Under the pieces are notes generated by a model. That model was not told the DNA's origin and did not search any database. It was given only the letters and a program-made list of their open reading frames with translations. Made by a program: the position numbers and the translations under genes. From positions 43,148,658 through 43,212,657 of the forward strand of contig CM045990.1 in the NCBI GenBank assembly GCA_025175895.1: 64,000 nt of DNA, in the 5' to 3' direction. Of this stretch, positions 56,701 through 64,000 are shown in pieces. The DNA comes from Wurfbainia villosa (lineage: Eukaryota; Streptophyta; Magnoliopsida; Zingiberales; Zingiberaceae). Each line of letters opens with the position of its first letter. Position 1 is the first letter of the stretch.

Positions 56701-58451
56701 ATGGAGAAGCCAAGTTTTAGACTAGGTTGGGGCATCAACACACCACCATCCTACAAGGACTATGGATTTGAATGTTTCACTCAATGGAAAATAGGAATTG
56801 AGAACTTCTTGATGATGGTGGATATCAAGCTTTAGTCCGCCTTGATAGAAGGTTGTAAATTTCCAAGAGGCAAAAAGGTGGAATCCTCAAGGTTGAAAAA
56901 TGGACCAAGGAACAATTCAAAGAGTTCAAGATAAATATTAAGGTAATTAAAATTCTAAGTGATTTAATTCTTAATAATGTCTTGTCCAAGTTAGGTGAAT
57001 ACAAGGATGTCAAGGAGCTTTGGAGCGAATTGGAAAAATATCATAAAAATCCCTCAACGACTCAAGAAATAGAGGAGCCCAAAGAATAAGAGTGCTCATC
57101 GGCTCAATTGGAGGAGGAGACCGAAGAGACATGTTCATTCTCTCAAGCTCAAGAAGAAAAGAGCACATCATCTTCATCACAAGAGCTTGAGGAATCAAAG
57201 GTTGAAGGGTCATCAACATCCGAGGAAGAGGAAGATTGGAGGAAGCCTCCACCTCTAGGATTGAGGGAGAGGAGATTAGGTCATCCTTAATGACGGAGTA
57301 ACAAGAGGAAGCCTCTATCAAGCCATGAAGGATCCGATCAAAATTCCCCTACTATAGAAGGTAACTCAAATACATGCATTAGTAATAAGAATCATATAAT
57401 ATATTTTGAGTGTAGGGAACCCGGGCACTATAAGAGCAAGTGGCCTAAAAAGGTCAAGAAGGCTCAACCGACACCAAAGGTCAAGGATGTCGATGTCCCC
57501 ACTAAGAAAAGCAAGGAGCATATAATTTGCTTCAAGTGTAATTAAAGGGGGCATTATAGGAGTCAATGCCCTAAGGGAAGAAAGAAGGTCCAAGAAAGAG
57601 CATCACATGTAGGGGGAACTTCTAAAGCAAAACCTAAGGTAAAATTTAATAATGCACATTCAAATTTTCATATCAAAAAGCATGCTAGGAATAATGTTAA
57701 TAATCTTGCTATTTTTCATAACGAGCATGCTAAAAATAATAAATTTTATTATTTAGGGGCTAGACATGTTTATTTTAGAACTAAGGAGAAATTTAGGACT
57801 AATAGCCCTAGAAAAATTCTACCTAAGGAAAGTATTAGGAAGATAGAAGACCATCTAGGCTTTAATCCCAAAAATCATAGACATATGCCTAGAAAGAACA
57901 AACCTACTCAAGGAAATAACATGCCCATAAAATTAGAAAAATTGGAGTTTAAAAATCAAGTTTTGAGATCAAAAATTAAGAAAATAGAGAAGACCCTTAA
58001 AAAGATGCAATATCAAATGCAATGGTCAAATGGTCAAAATATGGGATCAAGGAGTCAAAACCTAGGATATATGAGGCAAGGCTCATCCAAGGGCAAGAAA
58101 GGTTTGGGTCACAAACCTAAGCCCAAGGAGACCTACCACAATGTTCTATTTGATTATGGAACTCAACCTAGATCTGGGAGAGCCAAGGTTACTAGGGAAG
58201 TCATCTCTAAAGTTGGCCATGTCAAGTGCCTAGTGGCTAAGGTTTCAAAGAAACCTAAGGAAGCCACTAAGAAGGTTACAAGGAGAGTTACCCCTAGAGT
58301 TAACCTTAATAAGACCCAATTGACCAAGGATTCTAAGCTTAGGAGGGTCATTAGGAAAGTACTAAGGGAGCATATCCCTAGTAAGTACCTAGAAAATCCA
58401 AGAAGCTCCAATAGGTATTGGGTTCCTAAGAGCATGATTCCATCACGCTAA
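56701..58451 (+). pseudogene. Sire-D: gag with two zinc knuckles
   Basis: The ATG at 56701 reads MEKPSFRLGWGINTPPSY; the capsid part has several stops and shifts. The later part is in a second frame: knuckle 1 at 57402 (YFECREPGHYKSKW, with first and last Cys lost), knuckle 2 at 57528 with a stop inside (CFKCN, stop, RGHYRSQC), then a basic region, with an open 188-codon run from 57885 that ends NPRSSNRYWVPKSMIPSR. The C-terminus matches Sire-C closely, so it is conserved in the family beyond the knuckles. No pol follows. Confidence 0.85.
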
Positions 58452-58900
58452 ATGGGTTGGGGGTGTCAACTTGAATTGGTGGGTAGTTAACCTAATCATA
58501 GTAAAGTTGGCACTTTATAGCATTTTCAAGGTTGTGTGATACCTTGGAAATAAATTTGAAATTTAATCCTAAGGAATTTTAGGATGTGCCAATAGACTTT
58601 GAGAATTATGGAAAATTGATCAAATGTGACACTTTTAGGTTTAGAGGTTTTAGTATGTCATTTTGGATTTTGAAACACTTGGGAGATCAATTTATCAAAG
58701 AAAATTATCTTAAATTTAGAAATGATATTTGAGCTTAACACTTAAGTACTATATACCTTGATATGTCACACACGTGTCATGCTTCATGTGTCTTATCATA
58801 TATTTATATGGAAGATATGTTTATGGTGTATTGCATCTCACAAAATATAGGATTCACCTTGATTGTGTATTTCAAACATTTAGAAAGGGTGAGATGTTAG
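58452..58900 (+). other. Sire-D: 3' non-coding remnant
   Basis: Resembles the sequence after the Sire-C gag (37723 onward) for about 270 bp, then contains the stem-bounded module. Similarity ends near 58900. Confidence 0.65.
58834..58896 (+). repeat. CATCTCAC/GTGAGATG-bounded module, copy 3
   Basis: Perfect 8-bp arms at 58834-58841 and 58889-58896. The middle shares the ATAGGATT core with the two Sire-A modules when those are read on their sense strand. Confidence 0.7.
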
Positions 58901-59571
58901 GAATAAAATTCTTGGATGTTAATGCTGGTGAAAATGGAATAAAAACACCAAAACACATTAATAAATACGCACACACAAGCATAATACCGATATATTCGAT
59001 ATACATGCATGAACACATTAAAATGGAACAAAATCAAGTGAAGAAATCAAATTCACATAATTCCTAAACAGAAAATCAGATATCAATCGACTGCATACAC
59101 TGTAACATGATATAGAGTTCCACATTCGAGTGTCGAACCCAGCAATCGACTGTTGGTCGATCAATCGACTGATGCTACTATAGCTCGGCAAAAAAAGGTT
59201 CAACAGTCGATTACCGAACCCAGCAATCAACTGTTGGTGTCGTGAACTGGTTGCTGAACCGCGATCAATCGACTGATCAGACTCATCAATCGACTGATCG
59301 ATGCGATTTTATATGATAGAACTCCTAGGGTTCGACTTCTTCATGTGACTTTTTCTCTTCCCAACGCTTCCGACGATCTTGCCTCTTCGTGTTCGAGTGC
59401 ACGCTGGCAACACCAGCCTTAGGTGAGCCTTAGTCTTGAAACCTAACCCGATTTACTTTTCCTATCAAGCTAATGGGCGTTTCTCATAGCTTCTATCCTC
59501 CTCTTCCGCAAGCTAGGTTTCCGACGATCCTTTTCGGTTCTCCTCCAGAGTTTTTCTCTAACCTTTGATTG
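58901..59571. other. Unassigned region with AATCGACTG motifs
   Basis: No gene. Between 59085 and 59300 there are about eight copies of a CAATCGACTG-like motif, close to but distinct from the LTR palindrome. Pyrimidine-rich sequence follows to the Sire-E insertion. It may be the leader of the Transposase_32-like gene at 63194 or an old LTR. Confidence 0.5.
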
Positions 59572-60900
59572 TGTTGGTGCAATCGGCCCAGGTCACGATT
59601 GACCAGGACTCGAGTTTGGCTCGAGTGATGTTTTGATGTGTTTTGATGTTTCGACAAAAACATATGACAATGTAATTGTCATTTTGTAAAGTCCAAGCAT
59701 GGTCTTGGCATTTGAGAAGTCCAAGCATGGTCTTGGCATGGAAAGTCCAACATGGGTTGGCATTTGAAGTCCAAGGGGATTGATATTGGCGGCGTAAAGT
59801 CCAAGCGGTAGTCTTGGCAGCATAAGTCCAATGGTTGGCGGCGTAAAGTCCAAGCGGAGTCTTGGCGGCGTAAGTCCAATGTGCCTTGGCGGTGTAGACA
59901 CCGTTAGCATGACATAGCCGACGGAAGCACCTGAAGACTAGCGCGATGGATGAACAAGTCATGGATGACTTGGAGGGATCCGAGAGCCGTGAGGCTGATG
60001 GAGGTGACTAGAAGGCTTAGGTCTAGGCTAAGGGTGGTCTAGCAAGTATGGGGGAACCATACTTGAGTTAAAACCTCATGAGTGCCATGTGGCGGTCGGT
60101 GGACCGAGTCAACTAGGGTTTGTTGCGGGTTATGGCCTAGCGATCGCCATAGGGTTGGCGATCGATGATAGCTCAGCGATCGTGATCGTCTGATCAGTCG
60201 ACTGGTGCTCGAGAATTCGGCCACAGAATGGAGTCGAGACTCGACTGGTCGAGTGAGGACTCCATCAGTCGACTGATGGTCACAATCAGTCGACTAATGG
60301 TAGTTCCGTTGGACTTATCCAACGTGGAACTAGCCGTTGTCTCACGACAACAGTGGCATCAGTCGACTGATGGTCCCGATCAGTCGACTGATAGACTTTT
60401 TCCAGCACAGGTTGAAGCTATATATGGAGCTCGTGATGGAGGAAAAACCAACCGGTTCTTGAGGGCTATTGGGGCGATTTGTTGGTGCAAATCAGGTCTC
60501 CAAGTGCAAGCAAGCAACCAAGCATTCAAGCAATCAAAACAAGTGTTGTAAAGTCTTTTCTTTACTTGTATTTCATATTTACATTGTATATTGCTTGTAT
60601 TTCGTTCTTACTGTTGTAAGATCTATTGTAAGGGGTTTCTCCGCCTCCGACTTGTGTCGAGAAGGAGTGTTTATCATTAGTGAGTGCGTGTGCATCACTA
60701 GGACTCTTTAGAGCTCGATCCGTGGAGTAGGAACCGTGCGGTTCCGAACCACGTTATATCAGTGTGTTAGCTTGTTGTCTATTTCATTATCGCTTTTATT
60801 ATTTCTATTTCCGCTGCGCACTAACGAAATTGTAGACACAAACGCGAGCGAATTTCATCTACGCTATTCACCCCCCCCCTCTAGCTATTCCAACGATTCC
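59572..60900 (+). mobile_element. Sire-E: 5' LTR (3' terminus deleted)
   Basis: Starts TGTTGGTGCAATCGGCCC and runs to CAACGATTCC, where the partner LTR continues with TAACA. It has a CCAAG/CTTGG array (59688-59895) and GTCGACTG motifs (60190-60400). Confidence 0.93.
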
Positions 60901-61736
60901 AAAGATGATTAGTCATAAGTATTATACGTATCTAATTTCGTGTTTTTTCGTTATACGTATAATTAGTTATGATTTTTCAATTGGACTTTGACTGCGTAGC
61001 TTTATCACTCATTGTTAGCCGTGCGGTCGGTCGATGGACACATAAGTCGATTGGTAGTGGCAGTCATCGTGATAGCCTGATTTCGGGGTAACCAAAAGTT
61101 GTTTAACTCGATTTTAGCTACGGTTATGATCCCTAACCACTCCTAACCCTAGGATATGCTTTAGGAAGCATTATAAAGGGTGAAAATCTATTGGATATGG
61201 ATTAGGAGAGTTGTTTAGGGTTTGTATCAATTCTAAGGTGTGGAAAGTTCAATGTTGAATTTCTAACCTTAGTTTTGAAGGTTTAAAGTTCCTATTGGCT
61301 TAGGGACTTCCCAAGGACATTGTTTGTGCAATGGTCAAGGGGGAGCAAGCCTTTAGGGGGAGATATCCATCTTGGGATGATGGATGTGTTTTTCTCCTTG
61401 AAGGGGAGAATGTTATCAATTTGGGAAATTGATGGATTTTTAGAAACCCAATTTGGAAATTGGGAGAGTGAATAGGATTGCCTCTCTTGAGTGATATGGG
61501 ACTTATCACTAGAAAGATGGTAGGCATCCTAGGTATTTTTGAACCAAGGGGGAGATTGTAAGATCTCATTGGGACATGAGACATTGACCTCCTTGGAGAG
61601 AAAACCTTTTTGATGTTAGTCAAAAAGGGGGAAAATGTTTGGGGGAGAACATTTGGGATAATTGGTAAAGGATTTGAGTTAGTATTCTAACTCAATTATT
61701 TGTTTGGTTTTTGTCAAACATCAAAAAGGGGGATAT
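60901..61736 (+). other. Sire-E: residual internal region
   Basis: Non-coding. It begins with an 11-bp inverted repeat ATTATACGTAT...ATACGTATAAT (60921-60963), then sequence like 38880-39120 of Sire-C, then purine tracts (near 61340, 61547, 61620, 61725) before the 3' LTR. Confidence 0.85.
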
Positions 61737-63071
61737 TGTTGGTGCAATCGGCCCAGGTCACGATTGACCAGGACTCGAGTTTGGCTCGAGTGATGTTTTG
61801 ATGTGTTTTGATGTTTCGACAAAAACATATGACAATGTAATTGTCATTTTGTAAAGTCCAAGCATGGTCTTGGCATTTGAGAAGTCCAAGCATGGTCTTG
61901 GCATGGAAAGTCCAATATGGGTTGGCATTTGAAGTCCAAGGGGATTGATATTGGCGGCGTAAAGTCTAAGCGATAGTCTTGGCAGCATAAGTCCAATGGT
62001 TGGCGGCGTAAAGTCCAAGCGGAGTCTTGGCGGCGTAAGTCCAATGTGCCTTGGCGGTGTAGACACCGTTAGCATGACATAGCCGACGGAAGCACCTGAA
62101 GGCTAGCGCGATGGATGAACAAGTCATGGATGACTTGGAGGGATCCGAGAGCCATGAGGCTGATGGAGGTGACTAGAAGGCTTAGGTCTAGGCTAAGGGT
62201 GGTCTAGCAAGTATGGGGGAACCATACCTGAGTTAAAACCTCATGTTTGAGGTGTGCCAGTCGACTGGTGCCATGTGGCAGTCGACTGGACCGAGTCAAC
62301 TAGGGTTTGACTGCGGGTTATGGCCTAGCGATCATGCCATAGGTTGGCGATCGATCGATGGCTCGAGCAATGATCGATCGCCTAATCACCGATCGGGTGC
62401 TCGAATCGACCACAGAATGGAGTCGAGACTCGATTGGTCGAGTGAGGACTCCATCAGTCGACTGATGGTCACAATCAGTCAACTGATGGTAATTCCGTTG
62501 GACTTATCCAACGTGGAACTAGCCGTTGTCTCACGACAACAGTGGCATCAGTCGACTGATAGACTTTTTCCAGCACAGGTTGAAGCTATATATGGAGCTC
62601 GTGATGGAGGAAAAACCAACCGGTTCTTGAGGGCTATTGGGGCGATTTGTTGGTGCAAATCAGGTCTCCAAGTGCAAGCAAGCAACCAAGCATTCAAGCA
62701 ATCAAAACAAGTGTTGTAAAGTCTTTTCTTTACTTGTATTTCATATTTACATTGTATATTGCTTGTATTTCATTCTTACTGTTGTAAGATCTATTGTAAG
62801 GGGTTTCTCCGCCTCCGACTTGTGTCGAGAAGGAGTGTTTATCATTAGTGAGTGCGTGTGCATCACTAGGGCTCTTTAGAGCTCGATCCGTGGAGTAGGA
62901 ACCGTGCGGTTCCGAACCACATTATATCAGTGTGTTAGCTTGTTGTCTATTTCGTTATCGCTTTTATTATTTCTATTTTCTCTGCGCACTAACGAAATTG
63001 TAGACACAAACGCGAGCGAATTTCATCTACGCTATTCACCCCCCCTCTAGCTATTCCAACGATTCCTAACA
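61737..63071 (+). mobile_element. Sire-E: 3' LTR
   Basis: TGTTGGTGCAATCGGCCC to GATTCCTAACA, then GATTG. GTCGACTG motifs at 62255-62560 differ in number and arrangement from the 5' LTR. Confidence 0.94.
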
Positions 63072-63193
63072 GATTGCTCATGCCATCTCCTTCAACATCA
63101 GACCAAATGACACCTAAGTAATCTCTTGAACTCAAACCCTAATCATGTTACTTAATCAAAGTCTTGATTTAACCATGTTTTTGTGTCATTGCA

Positions 63194-64000
63194 TTGCATT
63201 CATCATATTCATATAGAAAACAACATAGGACAGAGCCTACTGAAGGTTTATCACTCTCATACCAACCCATACCGGTTAGATATTTGGATGAGTTGTTCTT
63301 TCAATCTTACTGTGGGGACATTATTCAACTCATAATGCATTACCAGTTAATGAAAATAGTCTTCTGCATGCATCCAATTAACATTGATCTACTTAAGGAG
63401 TTTTACTCCAATTTGAGGAGAGTTGGCGATGGTCCAACATACTCTACTCGCGTTGCAAAACACGATCTAGAGTTCACTCCTATGATTCTGTAGGAGTTCT
63501 TGGAGTGTCGACCATCTGATGATGAGCTTTTTCCAGTCCCTTTTGATCATATTTCTTTAGATTCCATGCATGACTACTTTTTTCATCGACCTCATCCTTT
63601 GGGGCAAAATCTATTTTCAATCCATGGCTTATCTGCACCTGACAATGTACTTTATAAAGTCATTGTTGGATGCCTTCTGCCTATTGTGACCCGGGGTTAG
63701 GCCAAGATCCGGCCTCCCCATCTATTTCTCATGTATTCGATGCAACATTTATTGGATATCAATATTGTATTAAACATCTTTCATTTCATTGTCCACTTTG
63801 TGTCCCCTGTACAAGGGAAGGTCCATATGCCTTTTGGACATATCATTACTGCATGGCTAGAATCCATAGGCATAAACATTTCCAGGGGACACTGAGGCCA
63901 TTGTCTGATTCATATGACTATATCACCATGCGACATTTTGCATTAGCCGTCATGCGGACAGGGCCTGGGAGGATGGAGTGGCCACCTCGGCCTCAACCAA
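63194..64000 (+). pseudogene. Transposase_32-like plant transposon protein, partial
   Basis: From the ATG at 63194 one frame runs to about 63885 with TAG stops at 63491-63493 and 63698-63700 and a TGA near 63885, after which the sequence goes on in another frame to the window end. It has LLKEFYSNLR near residue 57 and, later, RPPHLFLMYSMQHLLDINI with HMPFGHIITAWLESIGINIS. This is the pattern of the 'putative plant transposon protein' domain (Transposase_32) found with Athila-type and other plant elements. Its 3' end is outside the window. Function of the family is not known; this copy is broken. Confidence 0.65.

Larger units (their letters stand above)
46171..58900 (+). mobile_element. Sire-D: Gag-only Sirevirus-like element, 5' LTR split by Copia-M2, 3' end lost
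   Basis: LTR part 1 at 46171-46580 and part 2 at 55446-56627 read as one LTR of about 1.6 kb once Copia-M2 is removed. Then follow a primer site (56630), gag (56701-58451) and a short 3' non-coding part with the stem-bounded module. No 3' LTR is present; the element fades by about 58900. It is a relative of Sire-C. Confidence 0.82.
59572..63071 (+). mobile_element. Sire-E: internally deleted Sirevirus-like element
   Basis: LTRs 59572-60900 and 61737-63071 surround only about 836 bp of internal sequence, all related to the 3' internal part of Sire-C. GATTG lies directly outside both ends (59567-59571, 63072-63076). The 5' LTR lacks its last few bases, and the primer site and gag are gone, so the deletion took out the 5' LTR end through gag. 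The LTRs are almost identical outside the palindrome region, so the insertion is young. Confidence 0.94.

Noticed and set aside
58895..58920. LTR start (TGTTAGGAATAAAATTC after a purine run)
   Set aside because: The preceding GTGAGATG is the right arm of the stem-bounded module, and no matching LTR is found elsewhere.
1..64000. Any intact host gene
   Set aside because: Every long frame belongs to a retrotransposon or transposon family, or lies in repeats; the remaining gaps are AT-rich with stops in all frames.

Overview
The window is plant nuclear DNA made almost entirely of retrotransposons inserted into one another. Evidence for a plant: Ty1/Copia polyproteins with Sirevirus-type ends (LTRs opening TGTTGG, a poly-C block before the LTR end, initiator-Met-type primer sites TTGGTATCAGAGC, repeated AAAAAGGGGGAGAT polypurine tracts), a very large Ty3/Gypsy element of the Tat type, and a fragment of a plant LINE. 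I found no host gene, tRNA, rRNA or CRISPR. The species cannot be named from sequence alone. Element names used here (Sire-A to Sire-F, Copia-M1, Copia-M2, Copia-S, Tat-G) are local labels.

Left half (1-31213). Copia-M1 lies on the minus strand: its 5' LTR is at 29584-31213, its leader is split between 29510-29583 and 4383-5416, and gag to the start of RT runs 4382 down to 1734, where the 3' LTR of Sire-B (181-1733) cuts it off. Inside the M1 leader sits Tat-G (5417-29504; target-site duplication ATATC; LTRs of 1030 and 1032 bp). Inside the gag of Tat-G sits Sire-A (6686-15275, minus strand; duplication CCCTC). This gives three levels of nesting, two of them sealed by exact 5-bp duplications. 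Downstream of pol, Tat-G carries about 8.3 kb that is not sense-coding: four decayed antisense reading regions (two with long coiled coils, one with a gypsy-type 'Transposase_28'-like domain and two likely introns) and a tandem array of about 26 hairpin-forming units (22601-24095).

Middle (31214-46170). A LINE 3' fragment (zf-RVT type) is followed by an LTR-like region ending in a primer-binding site, a GCTCGGCCA minisatellite, then the sense Copia-S element. Copia-S is split by Sire-C (34285-41073; duplication CTTAA), a structurally complete element that codes only for Gag.

Right half (46171-64000). The Sire-D 5' LTR (46171-46580 plus 55446-56627) is split by Copia-M2 (46581-55445, minus strand; duplication GACAG). 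Copia-M2 keeps a long gag-protease-integrase frame. Its 3' end was hit by Sire-F (47025 to about 48660) and then partly deleted. The Sire-D gag follows (56701-58451). Sire-E (59572-63071; duplication GATTG) is a short, internally deleted element lying in DNA whose right part (63194-64000) encodes a Transposase_32-like plant transposon protein that runs off the window.

No element looks fully autonomous: every pol carries stops, frameshifts or lost catalytic residues. Proteins from intact relatives elsewhere would be needed for movement. The most unusual material is the antisense gene block and hairpin array of Tat-G, the GTCGAC palindrome clusters in the Sire LTRs together with their odd divergence between paired LTRs, and a CATCTCAC/GTGAGATG-bounded module that recurs in non-coding parts of Sire elements.
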